Shown in pieces: positions 17,175 to 25,015 of a stretch of DNA of 64,000 nt (positions within the stretch are counted from its first letter, which is position 1; every line of letters starts with the position of its first letter). The stretch comes from Variovorax davisae (GTDB lineage Bacteria > Pseudomonadota > Gammaproteobacteria > Burkholderiales > Burkholderiaceae_C). The DNA lies in contig NZ_JASZYS010000007.1 of NCBI RefSeq assembly GCF_030316845.1, forward strand, positions 1 to 64,000. The letters are read 5' to 3'. Below the pieces are notes generated by a model. It made no database searches. It worked only from the letters and a program-made list of their open reading frames with translations, and had not been told where the DNA came from. The position numbers and the translations under genes were made by a program.

Positions 17175-17954
17175 TCAGATGATCGGCCGCAGCGCCTCGG
17201 CCACGTCGCGCAGCACCGGCAGCAGCTTGTCGACCAGCTGCGTGTCGGGATAGACCTGCCGCTGCACCGTGACGCTGAGCGCGTACTGGCAATGGCCCTT
17301 GCGGTCCTTGAGGGGCAGGGCGAGGCCGCTGAGGCCGAAGTCGAGGTACTGGTCGGCATGCGCGTAGCCGAGCCGGCGCGCCACCCCCACGTTGTCGCGG
17401 AAGCGGCCTGGGTCGACCACCGTGAAGCCGGTGAAGCTGGCGAAGTCGTGGGCAGCGAGCCAGGCATCGAGGCCGGCGTCGTCCAGGGTCGACAACAGCG
17501 CCAGGCCCGGCGCCACCACGTGGGCCGGCACCCGCGCTCCCGGGTGGAAGCCGATCGACACCACGCGCGGCGAATTGCTGCGCGACAGGTAGACCACCTC
17601 GTGCCCGTCCAGCGTGACGACGTTGAGCGACTCGCCGCACTGCATCGACGCCCGCTGGATGAAGGGCTGGGCGATGCGCGGCACCCGCGCGACCTCCATG
17701 AAGGCCTGGCCGAGCCGCAGCACCCGCGGCAGCAGCCAGTAGTACTTGCCGTCGGTCGCCGCATAGCCGTAGTGCACCAGGCTCAGCAGGTAGCGGCGGG
17801 CGGCGGTGCGGGTCAGCAGGGCGCGCTCGCCGGCCTCGGTGGCGGTCAGGCGGGGCCGGTCCTCCGAAAAGGCCTCGATCACCCGAAGCCCCTTGCCGAG
17901 GCCTTCGATGAGGAGCTTGCGGTCGATGGGGGGTGGCTCGGCAGGGGAGGACAT
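17175..17954 (-). CDS. IclR-family regulator, PcaR/PobR-like
   Basis: A 259-residue regulator. The N-terminal winged helix (about 12-75) has LTATEAGERALLTRTAARRY as the HTH, and the C-terminal effector domain reads QYLDFGLSGLALPLKDRKGH. The phrase GLGKGLRVIEAFSEDRPRLT is typical of the PcaR/PcaU/PobR branch that answers to aromatic acids such as 4-hydroxybenzoate, protocatechuate or beta-ketoadipate. Divergent from a ShiA-like transporter, which it probably controls. I took the ATG at 17954; the open frame extends 59 codons further without similarity. The intergenic region contains CGATCATCG at 18001-18009, the half-site found before the second IclR gene. Confidence 0.85.
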   Translation of the reverse strand: MSSPAEPPPIDRKLLIEGLGKGLRVIEAFSEDRPRLTATEAGERALLTRTAARRYLLSLVHYGYAATDGKYYWLLPRVLRLGQAFMEVARVPRIAQPFIQRASMQCGESLNVVTLDGHEVVYLSRSNSPRVVSIGFHPGARVPAHVVAPGLALLSTLDDAGLDAWLAAHDFASFTGFTVVDPGRFRDNVGVARRLGYAHADQYLDFGLSGLALPLKDRKGHCQYALSVTVQRQVYPDTQLVDKLLPVLRDVAEALRPII

Positions 17955-18117
17955 GGCTGGGGGAAACCCGGTTTTCGTGCGCAAGGTGCACGGGCGCGGT
18001 CGATCATCGCTCGCGACGTGCGCCTCCTGCGTTGTGGAGAACCCTGAGGCGGTCCAAAGTCGCCTCCTCGGGCAGCGAAGCGCCCGCCGACCCCCCGGAA
18101 CCCACAAGGAGAGACAA

Positions 18118-19527
18118 ATGAGCAACCCCAACGACCACGAGCCGCAAGGCCGGCACCAATCGAGGAAGGCCGCCGCCAGCGGCTGGATCGGCTCGGCGCT
18201 CGAGTACTACGACTTCTTCATCTACGCCACGGCGGCGTCGCTGATCTTCCCGCAGATCTTCTTTCCCTCGGGCAATCCGCGGATCGCGATCATCGCCTCG
18301 CTCGCCACCTACGGCGTGGGCTACGTGGCACGGCCGATCGGCGCCTTCGTGCTCGGCCACTGGGGCGACACGCGCGGACGCAAGCACGTGCTGCTGGTGT
18401 GCATGTTCCTGATGGGCTTCTCGACCATCGCGGTCGGGCTGCTGCCGACCTACGCCCAGGTCGGCCTGCTGGCACCGGCGCTGCTGGTGGTGCTGCGGCT
18501 GATCCAGGGCTTCGCGGTGGCCGGCGAGATCGCCGGCGCCAGCTCGATGATCCTCGAGCATGCGCCGTTCGGGCGCCGCGGCTTCTTCGCCAGCTTCAGC
18601 CTGCAGGGCGTCCAGGCCGGGCAGATCCTGGCGGCCGCCGTGTTCCTCCCGCTCGCGCACTTCATGCCCGAGGACGCCTTCCTGTCGTGGGGCTGGCGCA
18701 TTCCGTTCCTGCTGAGCTTCATCGTGATCGTGGCCGGCTACATCATCCGCCGCGAAGTCGACGAGACGCCGGCCTTCGCCGAGGTCGACAAGGCGCATGC
18801 GGCGCCCAAGGCGCCGATCATCGAGGCCTTCACCAACAGCTGGCGCGACATGCTGCGCGTGGTCTGCGCGGCCCTGATGAACGTGATCCCGGTGGTGGCC
18901 ACGGTGTTCGGCGCCGCCTATGCGGTGCAGCCGGCCTACGGCATCGGCTTCCAGAAGGACGTCTACCTGTGGATCCCGGTGCTCGGCAACATCCTGGCCG
19001 TGATCGTGATCCCGTTCATCGGCAACCTGTCCGACAAGGTCGGGCGCAAGCCGCCGATCGTGATCGGTGCGCTCGGCGCCGGCCTGCTGTCCTTCGGCTA
19101 CCTCTACGCGATCAGCATCCACAACGTGCCGCTGGCGATCGTCATGTCGCTGCTGATGTGGGGCATCGTCTACCAGGGCTACAACGCCGTGTTCCCGAGC
19201 TTCTACCCGGAACTGTTCCCGACCCGCACCCGCTGCTCGGCGATGGCGATCTCGCAGAACATCGGCACCACCATCACGGCCCTGCTGCCGGCGCTCTTCG
19301 TCGCCGTGGCGCCCCCGGGCGCGGCCAACATCCCGCTGACCATCGGCGCGCTGACTTTCGGCATCACCGTCATCTCGGCGCTGGCGGTGCTGAGTGCGCG
19401 CGAAACCTACCGGGTCCACCTGAACGACCTCGGCAACGCCCAGGCGGTGCCGGTGCCGAAGCCCGACTACGAGCGCATGCGGGCCCAGACGCTGGCCGAT
19501 GCCAAGCTGGCCAGGGCCGCGGCCTGA
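18118..19527 (+). CDS. MFS transporter, metabolite:H+ symporter (ShiA-like)
   Basis: A 469-residue 12-helix carrier. GWIGSALEYYDFFIYATAAS at the N-terminus, YVARPIGAFVLGHWGDTRGR in loop 2-3 and RRGFFASFSLQGVQAGQ are the standard marks of the MHS family (shikimate, alpha-ketoglutarate, proline/betaine permeases). AAGGAGA precedes the ATG. Divergent from an aromatic-type IclR gene, so uptake of an aromatic or hydroaromatic acid is likely. A paralogue lies at 23666. Confidence 0.87.
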   Translation: MSNPNDHEPQGRHQSRKAAASGWIGSALEYYDFFIYATAASLIFPQIFFPSGNPRIAIIASLATYGVGYVARPIGAFVLGHWGDTRGRKHVLLVCMFLMGFSTIAVGLLPTYAQVGLLAPALLVVLRLIQGFAVAGEIAGASSMILEHAPFGRRGFFASFSLQGVQAGQILAAAVFLPLAHFMPEDAFLSWGWRIPFLLSFIVIVAGYIIRREVDETPAFAEVDKAHAAPKAPIIEAFTNSWRDMLRVVCAALMNVIPVVATVFGAAYAVQPAYGIGFQKDVYLWIPVLGNILAVIVIPFIGNLSDKVGRKPPIVIGALGAGLLSFGYLYAISIHNVPLAIVMSLLMWGIVYQGYNAVFPSFYPELFPTRTRCSAMAISQNIGTTITALLPALFVAVAPPGAANIPLTIGALTFGITVISALAVLSARETYRVHLNDLGNAQAVPVPKPDYERMRAQTLADAKLARAAA

Positions 19528-19626
19528 GGACAGCGGCGCACGGAAAGTCCCGGACCGGCTCAGGGGGTTTTTGAGAGAGCCGGCGACAGGCGCATACTGA
19601 CGCGCCGTCGCCTGCAGGAGCGCACC

Positions 19627-21033
19627 ATGCTCGAATCGCTGCGAACCGATCCCACCTTCCACGCCTCGCCGCGGCTGGCGATGGAGGCCGATGCCGAGCG
19701 CATCGCCTACACCGCGCTGCTGTCGCCCGATGCCTCCCGGCCCGATGCGCTGGCGGTGGTGGACGTCGACCCCGCCTCAGCCACCTATGGCCGGGTGCTG
19801 CACCGGCTGGACATGCCGAACCGGGGCGACGAATTCCATCACTTCGGCTGGAACGCCTGCAGCTCCGCGCTGTCGCCGATGTCCGGCCATGCGTTCCTGA
19901 AGCGGCGCTATCTGATCATCCCGGGCATCCGTTCGTCCCGCATCTACGTGGTCGACACGCAGCCCGACCCCGTGCGGCCGACCATCGCCCGCGTGATCGA
20001 GCCGGAAGAGGTGCTGCGCAAGACCGGCTACTCGCGCCCGCACACGGTGCATTGCGGTCCCGAGGGCCTGTACATCAGCACCCTCGGCGGTGCCGGCGCC
20101 GACGGGACCGACGGGCCGCCGGGCGTGTTCCTGATGGACTGCGAGAGCTTCGAGATTCTCGGCCAGTGGGAGATCGAGCGCGGGCCGCAGAAGCTGCACT
20201 ACGACTTCTGGTGGAACCTGCCGCGCGACTACATGGTGTCGAGCGAATGGGGCCTGCCGCCGCAGTTCGAGGGCGGGATCGTGGCAGAAGACCTGCTGGG
20301 CAACCGCTACGGGCACCAGCTCCACTTCTGGGACCTGCGCGGGCGCCGCCACGTGCAGACCATCGACCTGGGCGCCCATCACCAGATGGCGCTGGAAGTC
20401 CGGCCCGCGCACGATCCGACGCGCGAATACGGCTTCGTCGGGGTGGTGGTCGACACCACCAACCTCGAAGCCTCGATCTGGACCTGGTGGCGCGAAGGCG
20501 GCCAGTTCCATGCGAAGAAGACGGCGGTGATTCCGCCCGAGCCGGCCGATGCCGCGCTGCTGCCGCCGCTGCTGAAGGGCTTCGGCGCCGTGCCGCCGCT
20601 GGTCAGCGACATCGACCTGTCGCTGGACGACCGCTTCCTCTACGTGGCCTGCTGGGGCACCGGCGAGCTGCGCCAGTACGAGGTCTCCGACCCGATGAAC
20701 CCGCGCCTGGCGGGCAGCGTGCATATCGGCGGCATCGCGCGGCGCACGCCGCACCCGAACGGCACGGTCTTCGGCGGCGGACCGCAAATGACCGAGATCA
20801 GCCGCGACGGCCGGCGCGTCCATTTCACCAACTCGCTCTACAGCCGCTGGGACGCCCAGTTCTACCCCGACGGGGTGCCGGGCCGGCAGGCGATGTGCCA
20901 CGTCGGTGCGGACGGGGGCCTCACGCTGGACCCCAACTTCCTGGTCGATTTCGGCAGCGACTACGGCGCCCACCAGGTCCGGCTGCAGGGGGGCGACTGC
21001 TCGACCGACTCCTTCTGCTATTCGTCGGCCTGA
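19627..21033 (+). CDS. mtoX: Methanethiol oxidase / selenium-binding protein SBP56 family
   Basis: A 468-residue member of the SBP56 family, whose characterised bacterial member oxidises methanethiol to formaldehyde, H2S and H2O2. Diagnostic stretches are DEFHHFGWNACSSA, KRRYLIIPGIRSSRIYVVDT, YSRPHTVHCGPEGLYIS and YGHQLHFWDL; their His residues are candidate copper ligands. The length is normal. No signal peptide is seen, unlike the periplasmic Hyphomicrobium enzyme. AGGAG precedes the ATG. A small membrane-protein gene follows by 20 nt. SCO1 and MauG genes, often beside mtoX, are absent here. Confidence 0.82.
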   Translation: MLESLRTDPTFHASPRLAMEADAERIAYTALLSPDASRPDALAVVDVDPASATYGRVLHRLDMPNRGDEFHHFGWNACSSALSPMSGHAFLKRRYLIIPGIRSSRIYVVDTQPDPVRPTIARVIEPEEVLRKTGYSRPHTVHCGPEGLYISTLGGAGADGTDGPPGVFLMDCESFEILGQWEIERGPQKLHYDFWWNLPRDYMVSSEWGLPPQFEGGIVAEDLLGNRYGHQLHFWDLRGRRHVQTIDLGAHHQMALEVRPAHDPTREYGFVGVVVDTTNLEASIWTWWREGGQFHAKKTAVIPPEPADAALLPPLLKGFGAVPPLVSDIDLSLDDRFLYVACWGTGELRQYEVSDPMNPRLAGSVHIGGIARRTPHPNGTVFGGGPQMTEISRDGRRVHFTNSLYSRWDAQFYPDGVPGRQAMCHVGADGGLTLDPNFLVDFGSDYGAHQVRLQGGDCSTDSFCYSSA

Positions 21034-21053
21034 AGCGAGGCGTCCGAGCCGCC

Positions 21054-21731
21054 GTGAGCCCCCTCGCTGCCGCTTCGCTCTGGGCCGGGGTGGTGGCGAT
21101 CGGCCTCTACCATGGACTGAATCCCGCGATGGGCTGGCCGCTGGCCGTGGCCAACGGCCTCGAGCGCCAGCGCGGCGCGGCCGTGTTCGCCACCTGGCTG
21201 CCGCTGGGGGCCGGCCATCTGCTGGCCATGGCGCTGGTGCTGCTGCCCTTCGCGCTGCTGGCGAGCCTGCTGCCCTGGGGCCGCGAGATCCGCATCGCCG
21301 TCGGCCTGCTGGTGCTGGCCTTCGGCGCCTGGCGGCTGGTCCGGCCCGGGCGCCACCGCTGGAGCCGGCGCCTGCGGCCGACCCAGCTGACCTTGTGGTC
21401 CTTCCTGATGGCCAGCGCGCACGGCGCCGGGCTGATGCTGCTGCCGATCCTGGTGGGGCTGTGCGGCGTCCCGGCCGACCCGGCGCTCGATCCGCCCTCC
21501 ACCCTGGCCCTGATGCGCGCCAGCGCCGCCACGGCGGTCGCGGTCTCACTGGTCCACTCGGCCGCGATGATCGGCTCGGGGCTCTGCGTCGCCTGGCTGG
21601 TCTACCGCTACCTGGGCCTGAAGGCGCTGCGCAGCGCCTGGCTCGACCTCGACACGCTCTGGTCTGCCGGCCTGATGCTGTCGGGGGCCGCGGCCATCGC
21701 CACCGCATGGGGCGGCGCGGCCGGCCATTGA
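21054..21731 (+). CDS. Integral membrane protein downstream of mtoX
   Basis: A 225-residue protein with about six hydrophobic segments. GLYHGLNPAMGWPLAVANGL and GAGHLLAMALVLLPFALLAS near the N-terminus resemble, in a general way, HxxNP-containing exporter/metal-permease families. I do not recognise an exact family. The GTG at 21054 is chosen because it opens the hydrophobic protein 20 nt after mtoX; the frame is open upstream inside mtoX. Probably cotranscribed with mtoX and possibly involved in its substrate or metal supply. Convergent with the IclR gene. Confidence 0.65.
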   Translation: MSPLAAASLWAGVVAIGLYHGLNPAMGWPLAVANGLERQRGAAVFATWLPLGAGHLLAMALVLLPFALLASLLPWGREIRIAVGLLVLAFGAWRLVRPGRHRWSRRLRPTQLTLWSFLMASAHGAGLMLLPILVGLCGVPADPALDPPSTLALMRASAATAVAVSLVHSAAMIGSGLCVAWLVYRYLGLKALRSAWLDLDTLWSAGLMLSGAAAIATAWGGAAGH

Positions 21732-21741
21732 CGGCCGGGGC

Positions 21742-22524
21742 TCAGAGCAGCCCGCGCATCGCCTGCGCCGTCTCGCGCAGCACCGGCAGCACGCGCGCCA
21801 CGGCGTCTTCGCTGCCTTCGTGGCCCATCGGCATCGTGATGTTGAGCGCCCCCACGAGGTCGCCGTGGCGGTCGCGCAGGGGCACCGCGATGCCGCGCGA
21901 GTTGAGGTCCAGCTGCTGCTCCGACAGTGCCCAGCCCTGGGCCCGGATGCGCGCCAGCTCCAGCTTCATGCGCTCCTTGCTGGCGATGGTGTGCGGCGTG
22001 AAGACCGCGAGTTCGCGGGTGTCGAGCCAGTGGCTGCGCTCCGCGTCGCTGCGCAGGGCCAGCATCAGCATGCCCGCAGCCGTGACCTGGGCCGGGACCC
22101 GCGCGCCCAGCACGTAGCCGGTGCTCATGCTGCGATTCGGTCCGTTGCGCGCGATGTAGACCACCTCGTCGCCGTCCATCACGCTCAGGTAGGCGATCTC
22201 GTGCGTGCCCGCCGCCACCCGCTGCAGGAAGGGCTGGACGATGCGCGGCAGCCGCGCCGACTCGAGGTAGGACTGGCCCAGCCGCAGCACCCGCGGCGTC
22301 AGCCAGAACAGCTTGCCGTCGCCGGCCACGTAGCCCATGTGCTGCAAGGTCAGCAGGTAGCGCCGGGCGGCGGTTCGCGTCATGCCGGTGCGCTGGCCGG
22401 CCTCGCTGGCCGTCATCCGCGGATGGGCATCGTCGAAGGCTTCGATGACGGCCACGCCGCGCTCCAGGCCGGCGATCCAGTCGCGTTTGTCGAGTTCAGG
22501 AGGGGGGAAGTCGTCGGTGGTCAT
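21742..22524 (-). CDS. IclR-family regulator, PcaR/PobR-like (second copy)
   Basis: A 260-residue paralogue of the regulator at 17175-17954. WIAGLERGVAVIEAFDDAHP, the HTH MTASEAGQRTGMTRTAARRY and the effector segment RGIAVPLRDRHGDLVGALNI place it in the aromatic-acid branch of IclR. It is divergent from the eight-gene operon starting at 22690. The 165-nt spacer holds a perfect 9-bp inverted repeat and a TTCGAA pair, so it very likely controls that operon. The inducer is unknown but expected to be a hydroaromatic or aromatic acid. Confidence 0.87.
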   Translation of the reverse strand: MTTDDFPPPELDKRDWIAGLERGVAVIEAFDDAHPRMTASEAGQRTGMTRTAARRYLLTLQHMGYVAGDGKLFWLTPRVLRLGQSYLESARLPRIVQPFLQRVAAGTHEIAYLSVMDGDEVVYIARNGPNRSMSTGYVLGARVPAQVTAAGMLMLALRSDAERSHWLDTRELAVFTPHTIASKERMKLELARIRAQGWALSEQQLDLNSRGIAVPLRDRHGDLVGALNITMPMGHEGSEDAVARVLPVLRETAQAMRGLL

Positions 22525-22556
22525 CGTTCTCGGGGAAACCCTGAATGCGTGCGATT

Positions 22557-22583
22557 ATCGATCATTTGTGTTCGATGATCGAT
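22557..22583. promoter_or_regulatory. Candidate IclR operator ATCGATCAT-N9-ATGATCGAT
   Basis: A perfect 9-bp inverted repeat (22557-22565 and 22575-22583) with a 9-nt spacer, 33 nt upstream of the IclR start and about 106 nt before the operon. It contains GTTCGATGAT-like sequences that recall the repeated GTTCGATAAT boxes of PobR/PcaU. The half-site CGATCAT also occurs in the spacer of the first IclR gene (18001). Confidence 0.6.
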
Positions 22584-22643
22584 TTTCCTGCGAGGGGCGA
22601 ACGATCGCAGCCGGCGGATGGCGACCTACATTAGCGCCGCTTC

Positions 22644-22666
22644 TTCGAAATCGCGCGATATTCGAA
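22644..22666. promoter_or_regulatory. TTCGAA-N11-TTCGAA repeat before the catabolic operon
   Basis: Two TTCGAA hexamers (22644-22649 and 22661-22666) flank an 11-nt spacer, 24 nt before the first gene of the operon. The arrangement is symmetric and close to the promoter, so it may be a second regulator site. It is supported by pattern only. Confidence 0.35.
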
Positions 22667-22689
22667 CAATTTGAAGCGAGACACCACCC

Positions 22690-23613
22690 ATGTTCCCCTC
22701 CATCGTCGGCAGCACCTCCGTCTACCTGCTCCCCGGTGACCCGGTCACGAACGTCCGCCTGCCGCGGATGTTCAACGCGGTCTTCGAGCGCTGCGGCATC
22801 GATGCCGTGATGGTGCCGGTGCAGGTCGCCAAGCGCGACCTGGCGGTGTTCGTCAAGGCCGCCTTCCTGGCGAAGAACGTGCGCGGCATGGCGATCGCGC
22901 CGCCGCACAAACCGCTGCTGGTGGACCTGCTCGACGGCTGCGGCCTGTTCGGCCGCGTGGCCGGCTCAGTCAACGTGGTGCGGCGCATCGCCAACGGCGA
23001 GCTCGAAGGCGACCTGTTCGACGGCGAGGGCCTGCTCGGTGCGCTCGACCACTACAACATCCCCTTCCGCGGCAAGCGCGTGCTGATCCTGGGCGCCGGC
23101 GTCAGCGCGGCGGCGATCGGCGTCGCCCTGGCCGAAGGCGGCACGGTCAACGGCGCCGAGCACATCGCCTTCCACGACGTCGTGGCCGGCAAGGCGGCCG
23201 GCGTCGCGGCCCAACTCGACGCCTTCTTCGATGCCACCACGGTGGCGGTCGACAGCAGCGACCCGGCCGGCTACGACCTGGTGGTCAACGCCACGGCGCT
23301 CGGGCTCCAGCCCGACGACGCGCTGCCGGTCGACGTCGCGCGCATGGAGCCGCACGCCGCGCTGTTCGACATCCTGCTGCGCAACCAGCCGACGCCGCTG
23401 GTGCGCGCCGCCCGCGAGCGCGGCCTCCATGCCCAGGCCGGCTTCGAGATGCTGGTGCAGCAGATGCCGCACTACTTCGAATTCTTCGGCCACCGCGACG
23501 CCGCCCATGCGCTGCGCCACGACGCCGATTTCCTGCGCGAGCTGATCTACCCCGCGGCCATGGCCGACGAGATCCGCCATCCCCTGCGCTACCACTCTGC
23601 GAGCGTGGCCTGA
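22690..23613 (+). CDS. Shikimate/quinate dehydrogenase-like protein (AroE family, divergent) A
   Basis: A 307-residue AroE-fold protein. The N-terminal substrate domain reads YLLPGDPVTNVRLPRMFN, the Rossmann loop RVLILGAGVSAAAIGVAL, and VVNATALGLQ follows. The catalytic Lys (APPHK) and Asp (GDLFDG) and the Asn of AGSVN are kept. The two serines that bind the shikimate carboxylate in E. coli AroE (GNPIAHSKSP) are replaced by Val and Leu. The family would predict NAD(P)-dependent oxidation of a hydroaromatic acid, but the substrate is probably not plain shikimate. First gene of an eight-gene operon that includes a 3-dehydroshikimate-dehydratase-like gene. Confidence 0.75.
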   Translation: MFPSIVGSTSVYLLPGDPVTNVRLPRMFNAVFERCGIDAVMVPVQVAKRDLAVFVKAAFLAKNVRGMAIAPPHKPLLVDLLDGCGLFGRVAGSVNVVRRIANGELEGDLFDGEGLLGALDHYNIPFRGKRVLILGAGVSAAAIGVALAEGGTVNGAEHIAFHDVVAGKAAGVAAQLDAFFDATTVAVDSSDPAGYDLVVNATALGLQPDDALPVDVARMEPHAALFDILLRNQPTPLVRAARERGLHAQAGFEMLVQQMPHYFEFFGHRDAAHALRHDADFLRELIYPAAMADEIRHPLRYHSASVA

Positions 23614-23665
23614 GCCAGCGCCCGCCCGTTCCAGCACTTCCCCACTTCCCCAGGAGACAATCACG

Positions 23666-25015
23666 ATGGCCATCACCCTCAACGCGGCGGACTCACGCGC
23701 GACGCAGCCGGAGCCCGAAGGGCTCAAGACGCCGCGCAAGGCCGCCTTCGCGAGCTGGATCGGCAGCGCGGTCGAGTACTACGACTTCTTCATCTACGGC
23801 ACGGCGGCGGCGCTGGTGTTCGGCAAGATCTTCTTTCCGTCGATCGACCCCAAGCTGGCCACGGTGGCCGCCTTCGCGACCTTCGGCGTCGGCTACATCA
23901 CGCGCCCGATCGGCGCCTTCTTCATGGGCCACGTCGGCGACAAGTTCGGCCGCAAGAAGGTGCTGACCTTCACGCTGCTGCTGATGGGCATCTCGACCTT
24001 CCTGATCGGCCTCTTGCCGACCTACAACCAGGTCGGCATGGCGGCGCCGATCATGCTGGTCATCCTGCGCCTGCTGCAGGGGCTGTCGGCGGCCGGCGAG
24101 CAGGCCGGCGCCAACTCGATGACGCTCGAACACGCACCGGCCCACCGGCGCGCGTTCTACACCAGCTTCACCTTGAGCGGCACGCAGATGGGCTTCATCC
24201 TGGCGACCCTGGTGTTCCTGCCGATCTCGGCCCTGCCGGAGGACCAGCTGCTCTCCTGGGGCTGGCGGATTCCGTTCTTCCTGAGCGCGATCGTGGTGGC
24301 GGTGGGCTTCTGGGTCCGCCGCACGCTGCCCGAGACCCCGGCCTTCAAGGAAGAGGCCGACGCCAACGAGACCGTCAAGCTGCCCGCGGCCGTGCTGTTC
24401 CGCGACCACACGCCGGCCGTGCTGCGCGTGATCTTCGGCGCCCTGGTGTCGGTGGTGAGCACCATCTTCGGCCTCTTCGTGCTGTCCTATGCGGTCAACA
24501 CCGTGCATATCCCGCGCGCCACCATGCTGACGCTGCTGGTGTGCAGCAACGTGGTGGCGCTGGCCGCGATCCCGCTGTGGGCGATCCTGGCCGACCGCAT
24601 CGGCCGCAGGCCGGTCTTCATCTTCGGCGCGCTGGGCTGCGCGGTGCTGATCTGGCCGACGCTGTGGGCCATCAGCCGTGGCGACCTGACGCTGATCTTC
24701 ATCTTCGGCCTGCTCACCTCGGGGATCGTCTACAGCGCCTCGAACGCGATCTGGCCCTCGCTCTACGGCGAGATGTTCGACACCCGCGTGCGCCTCTCGG
24801 GCATGGCGATCGGCACCCAGATCGGCTTCGCGCTCGGCGGCTTCGCTCCCACCATCAGCGCCGCGATCATGGGCGAGGGACCGAATGGCTGGATGCCGGT
24901 GGCGGCCCTCGTGACGGCGTCCTGCGTGATCGCCGCGATCTCGATCTTCACGGCGCGCGAGACCTACCAGGTGCCGATGCACGAACTCGGCAAGAACGCG
25001 AGGGCCTTCGCCTGA
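23666..25015 (+). CDS. MFS transporter, metabolite:H+ symporter (ShiA-like)
   Basis: A 449-residue paralogue of the carrier at 18118. WIGSAVEYYDFFIYGTAAAL, YITRPIGAFFMGHVGDKFGR and AHRRAFYTSFTLSGTQMGF give the MHS family. AGGAGA precedes the ATG, 52 nt after the first dehydrogenase gene. Its stop overlaps the esterase start by one base (TGATG). It probably imports the substrate of the operon, such as a quinate-, shikimate- or aromatic-acid-like compound, by proton symport. Confidence 0.88.
   Translation: MAITLNAADSRATQPEPEGLKTPRKAAFASWIGSAVEYYDFFIYGTAAALVFGKIFFPSIDPKLATVAAFATFGVGYITRPIGAFFMGHVGDKFGRKKVLTFTLLLMGISTFLIGLLPTYNQVGMAAPIMLVILRLLQGLSAAGEQAGANSMTLEHAPAHRRAFYTSFTLSGTQMGFILATLVFLPISALPEDQLLSWGWRIPFFLSAIVVAVGFWVRRTLPETPAFKEEADANETVKLPAAVLFRDHTPAVLRVIFGALVSVVSTIFGLFVLSYAVNTVHIPRATMLTLLVCSNVVALAAIPLWAILADRIGRRPVFIFGALGCAVLIWPTLWAISRGDLTLIFIFGLLTSGIVYSASNAIWPSLYGEMFDTRVRLSGMAIGTQIGFALGGFAPTISAAIMGEGPNGWMPVAALVTASCVIAAISIFTARETYQVPMHELGKNARAFA

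Noticed and set aside
19555..19583. Hairpin CCGGCTC...GAGCCGG before mtoX as a terminator
   Set aside because: The T-run is inside the loop rather than after the stem, so it is not a convincing intrinsic terminator.
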